Assembly: GCA_028686615.1 (NCBI GenBank)
Contig: JAQUBQ010000003.1
Span: 1 to 43,227, forward strand
Length of the DNA: 43,227 nucleotides
Reading direction: 5' to 3'
From: Clostridia bacterium
Lineage (GTDB): Bacteria > Bacillota > Clostridia > TANB77 > CAG-465
Part shown: positions 34,751 through 42,971 of the stretch, piece after piece
Position numbering within the stretch: the stretch's first letter is position 1
How the letters are laid out: each line of letters starts with the position of its first letter
Program-made: the position numbers and the translations under genes
Notes under the pieces: model-generated
The model's input: only the letters and a program-made list of their open reading frames with translations
What the model was told of the DNA's origin: nothing
Database searches by the model: none

Positions 34751-36431
34751 AATTACCTCCTATTAATCTCTTTTCCATTTTATTTGCCTCTATTTTTATA
34801 TTCATATACTCATTTCCAACTGTCATAAACGCTTCTCCTCTTGATAACATTTTAATGTTTTCAATCTTTTCATTATCAATTATCCCTATTTTATATAAAG
34901 ATTCTACATCTATATATTCTAATTTAAAAAATATTTTTGTGAAAGAATTGTTTACTATTCCCTTTCCAAAATCCCCACCACTATCACTAATAAAATCACT
35001 AATGTCTTGTGTAATGGCTATTATTCCAGCGTTTCTTTTTCTTACAGTTTTAAATAGTTCGAGTATTCTGTTTTTAATATTATAATTAGTAAATCTAGTA
35101 ATTAGCTTCCACATTTCATCTATATATATAAGAAGCTTTTTTCCATAATATTGTTCAATATAATAAAATATTAAGTCTATATAATCACTGCTATAATTGT
35201 CTACTTTAAACAATATGAGTGTATCTTCATTACTCTCTTTTCTTTTTGTTTTACTTACATACTTAAATATCTTATTCTTTACTAGCTTTTTCAATAATTC
35301 CTTTCTTTCCTTCTTGTTTTCCATCTGGGATATAAGATTTAATAAATTAGGATAGTCTGATTCTTTTCTATATTGCTTTTCAAGGGATATATCATTTTTT
35401 ATATATAGTGACTGTAGGTTTGTTGTTATCCCATGTTTTTTATAAAGGCTTTTAATTTCTTCTTTTAACACTACTCTTTCTTTTTCATTTATATTTACCT
35501 CTTTTTCCACTATGGTTATTATTTGTTCTATTTTTTTAATAAGAAAATCTTTTATGTTTTTCTTTGCGAAATCTTCTGGAATAAATAGAACATTAATATT
35601 CTCTTGTGTAATTATTTTCCCTCCTAGAAAAATTACTATGTTTTCATATTCTCCTTCGACATCTATAATTATCTGCCTTATACCCATACATAAGTGCCTA
35701 AGTAATAATAGTTTAATAAAATATGATTTCCCTGCTCCACTACCACCAATAACAAACATATTATAATTTAAGTTTCCATTGTCGAAAATGTCATATATAC
35801 ATATTTTATTCTCATTTACACCATATAAAACACCCTTTTCATGAATCAAATTACTATTATAAATTGTAATCCATCTTGCAATTTCCGAACCTATTACTGT
35901 ATTAAAATTCTCCTTTTTATTATTTATTAATATAGGTAATGTCCTTTTATACGCTTCTTGATGTCTAAAGTTTGCTATTTTAGATAAATATCCCCTAGAA
36001 TATAGTTTAGTTTGGATTTTTCTTACATTTTCGTTTAGTAAGTTTATATTTTGGTTATATGCAAGTAAATATCCTCTTAATCCAAAAATACTTTCATTTT
36101 TTAACTGTATTTCTCTTCTCAAATTAACAGCCTTTTGTTCTAGATCCTTTAACGATTCTATATCTCTTTGATTACCTCCTATCATTTTAATTTCTGCTCT
36201 AGTATCTGCTATCACTTCTGTAAGTTTAGCAATTTCCTTTCGTATATCTTGCTTTCGTATATCAAATGCTACTATGCTATTTTTAAAAATTGTTAATATG
36301 TCTATGTTCTCAAAACACTCCATTTTATTTGGAATTTTTTCTATATGCATTGCCACACAATTAGTCACATCTACCTCTATATAATCATATTTTATTTTTA
36401 TCTTGCTTGGATATATCTCTGAAAGTCCCAT
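34722..36431 (-). CDS. VirB4-like ATPase with coiled coil
   Basis: About 569 residues. The N-terminal part (to about 210) holds a long coiled coil (KLTEVIADTRAEIKMIGG through NLRREIQLKNES) in place of a full VirB4 N-terminal domain. The ATPase domain has Walker A FVIGGSGAGKSYF, IIIDVEGEYENI, Walker B LLIYIDEMWKLI and the sensor region AGIIAITQDISDFI. VirB4 proteins energise type IV secretion and conjugation. Its place in a Tad-type operon is unusual; no relaxase, coupling protein or VirB6-like gene is nearby. ATG 36431 is preferred over 36458 because AAAGGAGAAAC precedes it. Confidence 0.8.
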   Translation of the reverse strand: MGLSEIYPSKIKIKYDYIEVDVTNCVAMHIEKIPNKMECFENIDILTIFKNSIVAFDIRKQDIRKEIAKLTEVIADTRAEIKMIGGNQRDIESLKDLEQKAVNLRREIQLKNESIFGLRGYLLAYNQNINLLNENVRKIQTKLYSRGYLSKIANFRHQEAYKRTLPILINNKKENFNTVIGSEIARWITIYNSNLIHEKGVLYGVNENKICIYDIFDNGNLNYNMFVIGGSGAGKSYFIKLLLLRHLCMGIRQIIIDVEGEYENIVIFLGGKIITQENINVLFIPEDFAKKNIKDFLIKKIEQIITIVEKEVNINEKERVVLKEEIKSLYKKHGITTNLQSLYIKNDISLEKQYRKESDYPNLLNLISQMENKKERKELLKKLVKNKIFKYVSKTKRKESNEDTLILFKVDNYSSDYIDLIFYYIEQYYGKKLLIYIDEMWKLITRFTNYNIKNRILELFKTVRKRNAGIIAITQDISDFISDSGGDFGKGIVNNSFTKIFFKLEYIDVESLYKIGIIDNEKIENIKMLSRGEAFMTVGNEYMNIKIEANKMEKRLIGGNFEQSNSSIR

Positions 36432-36454
36432 TGTTTCTCCTTTGCTTTTATTTT

Positions 36455-36967
36455 TCATGTTAAATTTATACTCTTATATAACAACTCTTCCATCTGTGCT
36501 TTTCCAAGTACTTTTTCTATTGTTACTCCTAATTCCTCTAATACTTTTATACTTTGTGCAAAATTCTTTTCATCTTTTCCTTTTTCAACGATGAAATACA
36601 TTTCTTTTATTGTTATTTCTAAAAAGTCTATTTTTTCTTTTAACTCTTTAATGTATTCATCAATTAGGTTTTTCTTGTTCTTCACTTTGCTTTTTGATTT
36701 TTGTAAATCTAATTCTTTTTTATATTTGCTAATGTTTAGTTTTTTGTTTTTTACTACTACTCTTATATTTGTTTCTATTGTATTTAAGAATTCAATATAA
36801 GTTTTAATATATCGATATTTTTCTTCATTTATATTACTAAGTATTGTTGAAGGATATAATCTATATACTTCTGCTTTTCCTACATTGTTCTCAATGGATG
36901 TGTTGTCAATATTAATTATATTGTAAAACTCATCTATATTTCTTGTATTTCTATTCTTGAATTTTTT
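36455..36967 (-). CDS. Helical protein of unknown function with no conventional start codon
   Basis: The frame is open for 170 codons, from just after a TGA at 36970-36968 to 36455. The first in-frame ATG or GTG comes only after about 90 codons. The translation reads plausibly throughout: RNIDEFYNIINIDNTSIENN, AEVYRLYPSTILSNINEEKY, then LIDEYIKELKEKIDFLEITI. A strong ribosome-binding site (AGAGGTGA) precedes a run of seven As at the head of the frame. So either a non-AUG start, slippage on the A run, a single-base assembly error or a missed +1 event applies. It is the first gene of the VirB4/Tad-like operon. Confidence 0.6.
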   Translation of the reverse strand, partial: KKFKNRNTRNIDEFYNIINIDNTSIENNVGKAEVYRLYPSTILSNINEEKYRYIKTYIEFLNTIETNIRVVVKNKKLNISKYKKELDLQKSKSKVKNKKNLIDEYIKELKEKIDFLEITIKEMYFIVEKGKDEKNFAQSIKVLEELGVTIEKVLGKAQMEELLYKSINLT

Positions 36968-37061
36968 TCACCTCTTTCTTTTTATGCTGGAACATATCTT
37001 ATGATAAGGGCATATAATTGTTATATATATCATAGTGATATTAAATAAAGGAGTTGATTTT

Positions 37062-37220
37062 ATGAATAATATGTTAAATTCAAAGTTATTAGAACTTTTG
37101 TCGGGGGTTGATAGAGGTAAGCTGGAACAGGTATCAAATATGGTGAAAAATATGTCTCCAGAAGATTTAAATAATTTAACAAACATGCTTGGGATAAGAA
37201 AAGATCAGCAAGGAAAATAA
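37062..37220 (+). CDS. Small acidic-helical protein, 52 residues
   Basis: It begins MNNMLNSKLLELLSGVDRGK and continues with a conserved-looking SPEDLNNLTNMLG segment. There is no signal peptide. AAAGGAG precedes ATG 37062. It is followed after one base by the next gene, so it heads a three-gene operon divergent from the VirB4/Tad-like operon. No family is recognised. Confidence 0.65.
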   Translation: MNNMLNSKLLELLSGVDRGKLEQVSNMVKNMSPEDLNNLTNMLGIRKDQQGK

Positions 37221-37221
37221 T

Positions 37222-37746
37222 ATGAATAATTACATAAATGATGAGGATTTCCCAAAAGAAATTCAAACAAACGAAGAACCTATAAATCCTCTTTTTAATA
37301 TTATTTCAAATTTGCAAGACAAACTAAATGAAGAAAACTCGCAAATTAATGCTATCCCAAATAATATTCAAGAGACAAATACAGAACCATATAGCGTTCA
37401 AAGTAATACTAGTAACCCTTCAAAAAAATCAAATTCTGAATTTGATACATCTAAAATTTTTGGAATATTAAACTCTTTTGGGTTAAATGGTAAACCGGCT
37501 GCTCAAAAGCCAGACAGCGTTGACTCTTCAAATCCCTTTTCAGGGCTCGATATAAACACTATGATGAAATTTGGTAGAATACTTTCAAGTATGAACAAAG
37601 AAGACCCTAGAAAAAACTTATTACTTTCGTTAAAACCTTTTCTTGGCAATACACGTCAAAAAAATGTTGATTCGTATATATTTATGCTTGGAATATTAAA
37701 TGTATTAGATTCATTTAGAGAGGATAGTGGTTTAGATGAACAATAA
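37222..37746 (+). CDS. Protein of unknown function with disordered N-terminus, 174 residues
   Basis: The first ~110 residues are polar and rich in Asn, Ser, Pro and Glu, hence probably disordered. The C-terminal ~60 residues are ordered, with MKFGRILSSMNKEDPRKNLL, then LKPFLGNTRQKNVDSYIFML. The DPR-NLL-LKPFL-RQ pattern is shared by small clostridial proteins encoded next to sporulation genes, but no function is known to me. The SPEDL-like motif of the preceding gene and a shared operon suggest a common role. Confidence 0.68.
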   Translation: MNNYINDEDFPKEIQTNEEPINPLFNIISNLQDKLNEENSQINAIPNNIQETNTEPYSVQSNTSNPSKKSNSEFDTSKIFGILNSFGLNGKPAAQKPDSVDSSNPFSGLDINTMMKFGRILSSMNKEDPRKNLLLSLKPFLGNTRQKNVDSYIFMLGILNVLDSFREDSGLDEQ

Positions 37747-38041
37747 TACTTTGAATGCTCAATCTTCGAATAAATTATTTTCTGATGATAACCTTTCTTT
37801 TAATAAAGATATATCTAATAACATTGATAAAAAAAATGATTTTTTAAGTAAAGCTTTTGATTTAATAAATTTGAGAACTGAAAATAATAGGCTTGATATC
37901 TTTGGTTTTTCAATAAATTTTGATACTATAGTAATTATAGTGGTGATTTTCTTTGTGCTAAGTAGTAGTTCTACAGATATCATGCTTATCATTATCCTCG
38001 GACTTTGCCTATTAAATTTTAATTTAGGATTTCTGAACTAG
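37736..38041 (+). CDS. Small membrane protein, 101 residues
   Basis: A polar Asn-rich N-terminal half is followed by two hydrophobic segments near the C-terminus (FDTIVIIVVIFFVLSS and IMLIIILGLCLLNFNLG). It overlaps the preceding gene by 11 bases and is probably translated with it. It converges with the Spo0E-like gene, overlapping it by 18 bases. Function unknown. Confidence 0.62.
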   Translation: MNNNTLNAQSSNKLFSDDNLSFNKDISNNIDKKNDFLSKAFDLINLRTENNRLDIFGFSINFDTIVIIVVIFFVLSSSSTDIMLIIILGLCLLNFNLGFLN

Positions 38042-38176
38042 TCCCTTTTCTTTATAATATTGAGTGATAAGTTTGTCAATTTTAATGCTTGTATTATAAA
38101 TATCAGTATATGATTTGTTTTCAGCAATTTGCTGTTCCAATCTATCTCTTAATTTATTAATTTCTTCTATTACCAT
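38024..38176 (-). CDS. Spo0E-like aspartyl-phosphate phosphatase
   Basis: A 50-residue protein starting MVIEEINKLRDRLEQQIAEN with a second helix SIKIDKLITQYYKEKG. Two short antiparallel helices with an S-x-x-[IL]-D-x-L-I-x-x-Y-Y signature are the Spo0E family, which dephosphorylates the sporulation regulator Spo0A~P. The central residues SIKID replace the canonical SQELD, keeping Ser and Asp. AAGGAGAG precedes ATG 38176. It agrees with the other sporulation genes in the window. Confidence 0.8.
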   Translation of the reverse strand: MVIEEINKLRDRLEQQIAENKSYTDIYNTSIKIDKLITQYYKEKGLVQKS

Positions 38177-38318
38177 GTAATCTCTCCTTTACTTATTAAT
38201 TTTATATCATTTCTTTACGCGCAAGTCAATTAGTTATGTACAGTTTTCGACCGCAAATATCTACATATTCTGACATCTTCTATATATTGACTTTCATTAT
38301 CTTTAATTTAAAATTTCA

Positions 38319-38353
38319 AAAGCATTGATTTGTATTTTAACAATCAATGCTTT
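38319..38353. terminator. Terminator of the M16 peptidase operon
   Basis: A perfect 12-bp stem AAAGCATTGATT with AATCAATGCTTT and an 11-base loop lies just past the stop of the M16 gene at 38359. The gap from 38177 to 38318 shows nothing else. Confidence 0.8.
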
Positions 38354-38358
38354 TTATA

Positions 38359-39648
38359 CTATTTATCTCTTGGTAATATTCTAGATATTGCCATTTTTTC
38401 AAATACTATTGTTTCCTTTAAAAAGTCGTTAATATCTTCTTTTGTAATTTCCTTTAATATTTGAATAGGTTTGAATACTTCTGTATCATTTAGTATGCCA
38501 TCTATAATACTTCTATATACCCAATTCATTCTCTCCGAACTATAAATCACGTCCCCTATTTTTTTATTTATTACTCTGTTAAAATCTTCTTCTTTTATAC
38601 CTTCTTTTTTTAGCTTCTCTAAATATTCTATAATCTCTTTTTCATATTCTTCTACTTTTATTATATATGATGAAATTAAAAGATAAGAATAACCATTTCC
38701 ACCTTCAAAAGAAAAATCCGGTTCAGAACTAACAATTCCCATTTCATACAATCTCTCATAAAAATCTGATGATTTTGAAAAGCAAGCATCGTTTATAATT
38801 TCTGCAATTATTTCACCTTTGATTTTTTTTTGTCCTTTATATGGGTTAAGCTTAAAACCAATGCATTCCATAGGTACTGCCACTTCTAGTTTTTTATTTA
38901 TCTCTTTTTTTACTATTTCTTCCTGCTCTATAAATTCCTTTTTAATTATTTTTATATTTTTATTGTTTTTATATATTTTTGTAAGTCTCTTAACTTCTTC
39001 AATAGTTTCATCTACATTAACATCTCCAATTATTAGTAAGAACATATTTGATAAACTATAATATGCATTATAACATTCATAAAGAATCTCTTTTGTTATT
39101 GGTGTTATTGTTTCTATTGTTCCTGCAATATCAATATTTACTGGATGTGTTTTATATAAGCACTTAAGGAGATTATAATAAACAACAGCATTTGGCTCAT
39201 CTTCATACATTTTAATTTCTTGACCTATAATTCCTTTTTCTTTTTCAACGTTTTTATCAGTAAAATAAGGTGATGAAACAAATTCTATTAATTCTTCTAA
39301 ACTTTCTTCATACTTATCTGCTGTTTCAAAATAATAAACTGTGTGATCAAATGTAGTATACGCGTTTGTATCTACACCCATCTTAGAAAAGATATCTAAA
39401 GCATTTGCACCCTCTTGTTCAAATAGTTTATGTTCTAAAAAATGTGCTATTCCATCTGGTAGCTTTGTTACTTTATTGTTCTCATAAATTATTTCATTAT
39501 CTATTGATCCAAATACCGTGCCAAGCATTCCCATTTTTTTAGTGTATCCTTTTCTTGGATATATATATACTCGAAGTCCATTTTCTAAGACTGTGCTTTT
39601 TACCTCTTCATTAATGGTGTTGTTTCTTTCTGTTTTTATTTTATTCAT
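38359..39648 (-). CDS. M16 family zinc peptidase (YmfH-like)
   Basis: A 429-residue M16 peptidase. The inverted zinc motif HFLEHKLFE (about residue 69), with the downstream Glu in KGIIGQEIKMYEDEP, marks the catalytically competent subunit. The C-terminal half has the usual second M16 domain. It follows the other M16 gene with an eight-base overlap, the YmfF-YmfH arrangement of Firmicutes, where an active and an inactive subunit probably pair. Confidence 0.9.
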   Translation of the reverse strand: MNKIKTERNNTINEEVKSTVLENGLRVYIYPRKGYTKKMGMLGTVFGSIDNEIIYENNKVTKLPDGIAHFLEHKLFEQEGANALDIFSKMGVDTNAYTTFDHTVYYFETADKYEESLEELIEFVSSPYFTDKNVEKEKGIIGQEIKMYEDEPNAVVYYNLLKCLYKTHPVNIDIAGTIETITPITKEILYECYNAYYSLSNMFLLIIGDVNVDETIEEVKRLTKIYKNNKNIKIIKKEFIEQEEIVKKEINKKLEVAVPMECIGFKLNPYKGQKKIKGEIIAEIINDACFSKSSDFYERLYEMGIVSSEPDFSFEGGNGYSYLLISSYIIKVEEYEKEIIEYLEKLKKEGIKEEDFNRVINKKIGDVIYSSERMNWVYRSIIDGILNDTEVFKPIQILKEITKEDINDFLKETIVFEKMAISRILPRDK

Positions 39649-40879
39649 CTAGCATACCCCCTAACAAATATAATGTTTTTTCTTCTACTTTATCTGCTAA
39701 ACTTATAATATCTGCTAAACTTATGCTTTCAATTTCCGCAATTTGCTTTTTAGTATCCACTATGTTTTTATAGATTAGACTGTTTGAAAGTATATGCCTA
39801 GAATATGCTTTTCTGTTATCAGTTATTTCTTTATATCCTAGTATTAAATTTGCTTTAGCTGTACTAAATTCTTCTTCTGTTATTTTTCCCTGTTTTATAT
39901 CATCTATCTGTTTTCTAATAACTTCTGTTGCTTTTTCAACATTTGAAATATGTATCCCTGAAAAAACATATATTGCATTTATATGTTTGATATATTCAGC
40001 TTTAGCATAATATGCTAAACTTTCCTTTTCTCTTACATTTTGAAATAATTTTGAGCTAGGAGTCCCTCCCAATATATTGGAATACACATATGCTTTCATA
40101 ATATCTTTGGTATTCATTTCCTTTAAACTAAGTCCCATGCATAAAACACTTTGACTTATCATTTCTTTTTCTTTAATTTCTTTAAACTCTTTAATTGCTT
40201 CAATTTTTGTTTTTTCTATTTCTTTTCTTTTCCCTTGTATATTAAATTTAGAAGTTAATTTTTCTTCAATATTATCGTAACCTTCTAAGTTTCCCACCAT
40301 AACTATTCTAATATCTGCTTCTTCTAGTAATTTTTCATAATGTAAATAACACTCTTCTAATTCTATTTTTCGAACATCTTCTTCACTTCCAAATGCTCCT
40401 AGTCTATAATCACTATTTTTAAACATTTCTTGTTCTAATCTTTTTAAAGCCCATTTTCTTTTTTCATTTTTTTCTTCTTTTATTTTATCAATTAAATTTT
40501 GTTTTTCTCTACAAAAATATTCAGGATAAAACTTACCATTTTGTTTACATGGTTTGTATATTACAGAATGTAATATATCTATTACTTCATCCAATATATC
40601 ATTATTTATAAACTTTTTATTTATGATTTCAGCACTAAATTCAATATTATATATTCCACCACATCTTTCAACATTAATATCTATTTTAGATGAATACAGT
40701 TCTGCTAATCTTTCTTCTAGATCCTTTTCAGTTAAATGTTTTTCATTACCCCTTTTTAATATAGATGCTACTAAAGCATTTTTGCTATTTTCATTTACAT
40801 TTAACGGTCGCATTAAATTAACTGACAAAAATATGCCTTTAAACTTGTTATCATTAATTAATATAACTTTATTGTCCAT
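39641..40879 (-). CDS. M16 family peptidase-like protein (YmfF-like, inactive-type)
   Basis: About 412 residues with M16 fold motifs (NALVASILKRGNEKHLTEKD, LGGTPSSKLFQNVREKESLA, YYAKAEYI) but no HxxEH zinc motif, as in the non-catalytic partner of M16 pairs. The frame is open to a TTG at 40918, but ATG 40879 is chosen because GGAGGG lies just upstream and the 40918 start would lie inside a terminator hairpin. Confidence 0.88.
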   Translation of the reverse strand: MDNKVILINDNKFKGIFLSVNLMRPLNVNENSKNALVASILKRGNEKHLTEKDLEERLAELYSSKIDINVERCGGIYNIEFSAEIINKKFINNDILDEVIDILHSVIYKPCKQNGKFYPEYFCREKQNLIDKIKEEKNEKRKWALKRLEQEMFKNSDYRLGAFGSEEDVRKIELEECYLHYEKLLEEADIRIVMVGNLEGYDNIEEKLTSKFNIQGKRKEIEKTKIEAIKEFKEIKEKEMISQSVLCMGLSLKEMNTKDIMKAYVYSNILGGTPSSKLFQNVREKESLAYYAKAEYIKHINAIYVFSGIHISNVEKATEVIRKQIDDIKQGKITEEEFSTAKANLILGYKEITDNRKAYSRHILSNSLIYKNIVDTKKQIAEIESISLADIISLADKVEEKTLYLLGGMLDE

Positions 40880-40912
40880 TTTTATATATTTCCCTCCTAT
40901 ATCTTCTATAAA

Positions 40913-40931
40913 AGCCAAGTATAACTTGGCT
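40913..40931 (-). terminator. Terminator after yqeY
   Basis: AGCCAAGT and ACTTGGCT pair over a three-base loop and are followed on the minus strand by TTTATAG. It lies between yqeY and the M16 pair. Confidence 0.65.
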
Positions 40932-40936
40932 CATTT

Positions 40937-41386
40937 TTATATATTATTTAATTCTGTTTTTACAATTTCACTTACCATTCTACCATCCGCTTTACCTTGT
41001 GTTTTGGGTTTAATCTCTTGCATAACCTTTCCCATGTCTCTTGGTGAATTTGCTCCTACTGCCTTTATAGCTTCATCTATTATAATTTTAATTTCTTCTT
41101 CTGTTAGTTGCTGAGGTAAGTATACTTCTAATATTTGTATTTCTCTTTTTAAATTATCTATAATATCTTGTCTATTTGCTTGTTCATAGCTTGGTATTGC
41201 TTCTTTTCTCTTTTTTACTTCTTTTGCAACTATAACCGACATTTCTTCTTCTGTTAATTCCTTTCTGTCATCTTTCTCAACCTGCAATATTGATGCTCTA
41301 AGCATTGTTATTGTATCCTTTTTTATTGTATCCTTTGCTTGCATTGATTCTTTCAATGCTTTTTGTAATCTTTGTTTTAATCCCAT
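40937..41386 (-). CDS. yqeY: GatB/YqeY domain protein
   Basis: A 149-residue protein of the YqeY family, a free-standing version of the tail domain of GatB, thought to bind tRNA. Visible are LKQRLQKALKESMQAKDTIK, TMLRASILQVEKDDRKELTE, EIQILEVYLPQQLTEEEIK and the glycine-rich end QGKADGRMVSEIVKTEL. ATG 41386 after AGGAGGATAATA gives the standard length; the frame is open to 41434. Confidence 0.93.
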   Translation of the reverse strand: MGLKQRLQKALKESMQAKDTIKKDTITMLRASILQVEKDDRKELTEEEMSVIVAKEVKKRKEAIPSYEQANRQDIIDNLKREIQILEVYLPQQLTEEEIKIIIDEAIKAVGANSPRDMGKVMQEIKPKTQGKADGRMVSEIVKTELNNI

Positions 41387-41426
41387 TATTATCCTCCTAT
41401 TTATATTATACTTGTTTTTTACTTTT

Positions 41427-42515
41427 TCATTCACCTTGATCTATTACTTTTTTTAGTTTACTTCCATTAGTCTTTATTTTAGCTATTATTGCAACCACTA
41501 GAATATTAATGCAAATTAATATTAATAATACTATTTTCCATCTCATCCTAAGTGTTACTACAACAGCTATTATCCCAAGAACAGATGTTATACCATATAG
41601 TATTAAAACACATTGTTTTTGTGAAAGTCCCGTTCTTAATAATTTATGATGAATATGTTCTTTATCTGGTGTTGTAAGTTTCTGTTTTCTAATCATTCTT
41701 CTAACAACTGCAAAAACCATATCTAATACCGGAACTCCTAACACTATAATGGGTGTTATTATAGCAAGAAGCGTATATCCTTTAGCAAGTCCCATTATTG
41801 ATATAACTGAAAGTGTATATCCTAAGAAATTTGAACCAACATCTCCCATAAATGTTTTAGCAGGATTAAAATTATATGGTAAAAAACCAAGCGTTGATCC
41901 TGCAAGTGCAATTGTTATTATTATAACTTCTAGTGGTACTCCTGTAACTAAGAAAATGACTAACAATGATATTGATGAGATACTTGATATTCCTGCCGCT
42001 AATCCATCTAATCCGTCAATAAGGTTTACTGCATTTGTAATTCCAATAATCCATACTATTGTAATTGGATAAGCAAAAATCCCAAAATCTATTATATTAT
42101 TGTATATAAATGGTATCTTTATTCCCACAACACTTGTTCCAGCTAAATAAACAACTGTAGCAGCAAGTATTTGAAATAAAAGTTTTTCTATAGCTCTTAA
42201 GTCTTTTAAATCATCTAAAAATCCCATTACTGCTATTAAAAATGCGCCTATTAAATATCCTATGAATTGTTTGTCAAATTTAATTTCATCAAAAAACATT
42301 GATAATATCATATAAAATCCTAAAGTGAAGAACATTGAAAATATTATTGCTAGTCCTCCTGCACGGGGAATAGGCTCTTTATGTACTCTTCTATCATCTT
42401 TATTAGGATTGTCTATAATTCCTCGTTTTTTAGCAAACTTAATTGATACTGGAACTGAAAAGTAACAGACTAAAAATGATATCACTAAGATTATTCCATA
42501 TACATATATACTCAT
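41427..42515 (-). CDS. Undecaprenyl-phosphate HexNAc-1-phosphate transferase (TagO/WecA type)
   Basis: A polytopic membrane enzyme (362 residues, about ten helices) that loads a HexNAc-1-phosphate onto the lipid carrier, the first step of teichoic acid or other cell-surface glycan synthesis. Family motifs are RRVHKEPIPRAGGLAII, GFLDDLKDLRA, NAVNLIDGLDGLAAGIS, FMGDVGSNFLGY and DKEHIHHKLL. The HIHH loop is typical of WecA/TagO rather than MraY. It follows rpiB by four bases in the same direction. Confidence 0.92.
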   Translation of the reverse strand: MSIYVYGIILVISFLVCYFSVPVSIKFAKKRGIIDNPNKDDRRVHKEPIPRAGGLAIIFSMFFTLGFYMILSMFFDEIKFDKQFIGYLIGAFLIAVMGFLDDLKDLRAIEKLLFQILAATVVYLAGTSVVGIKIPFIYNNIIDFGIFAYPITIVWIIGITNAVNLIDGLDGLAAGISSISSISLLVIFLVTGVPLEVIIITIALAGSTLGFLPYNFNPAKTFMGDVGSNFLGYTLSVISIMGLAKGYTLLAIITPIIVLGVPVLDMVFAVVRRMIRKQKLTTPDKEHIHHKLLRTGLSQKQCVLILYGITSVLGIIAVVVTLRMRWKIVLLILICINILVVAIIAKIKTNGSKLKKVIDQGE

Positions 42516-42519
42516 ATTA

Positions 42520-42966
42520 TTACCTTCTACTTTCTATCTCTGTCATTTTATTTAGCCTTCTAATATGCCTATTCTCATTCGAAAAATTTGTTTTTATAAA
42601 AGTGATAACGATTTCTTTTATTTTGTTTATATCTTTCCCTATATCTGTTCTACCACCAAGGCATAAAACATTTGCATTATTGTCCTTCCTTGTCATTTCT
42701 GCAGTATATTTATCATAACAAACCGCTGCTCTTATTCCTCTAAATTTATTTGCGAACATACTACTTCCAATACCTGTTCCACAAATTGCAATCCCCATAT
42801 TATTATCTTTTACTTCCAAACACACACTCTCTGTCATGTCAGTGTAATCGTCATCTTTAACATACTCTGGAGTTACATCTATATATTCTATTCTTTCTTC
42901 TTCTAGTATTTTTTTTATATATTCTTTTAACTCAAATCCTGCATGATCTGTACCAATTATAATCAA
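42520..42966 (-). CDS. rpiB: Ribose-5-phosphate isomerase B
   Basis: RpiB interconverts ribose-5-phosphate and ribulose-5-phosphate. The 148 residues show IIGTDHAGFELKEYIKKIL, GIAICGTGIGSSMFANKFRG with the catalytic Cys, and NANVLCLGGRTDIG. It is co-transcribed with the phosphatase gene upstream, as in Bacillus ywlE-ywlF. Confidence 0.95.
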   Translation of the reverse strand: MIIIGTDHAGFELKEYIKKILEEERIEYIDVTPEYVKDDDYTDMTESVCLEVKDNNMGIAICGTGIGSSMFANKFRGIRAAVCYDKYTAEMTRKDNNANVLCLGGRTDIGKDINKIKEIVITFIKTNFSNENRHIRRLNKMTEIESRR

Positions 42967-42971
42967 TTACT

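Noticed and set aside
36455-36685. A 76-residue gene starting at GTG 36685
   Set aside because: No ribosome-binding site precedes it and the same frame continues upstream for about 94 more sensible codons.
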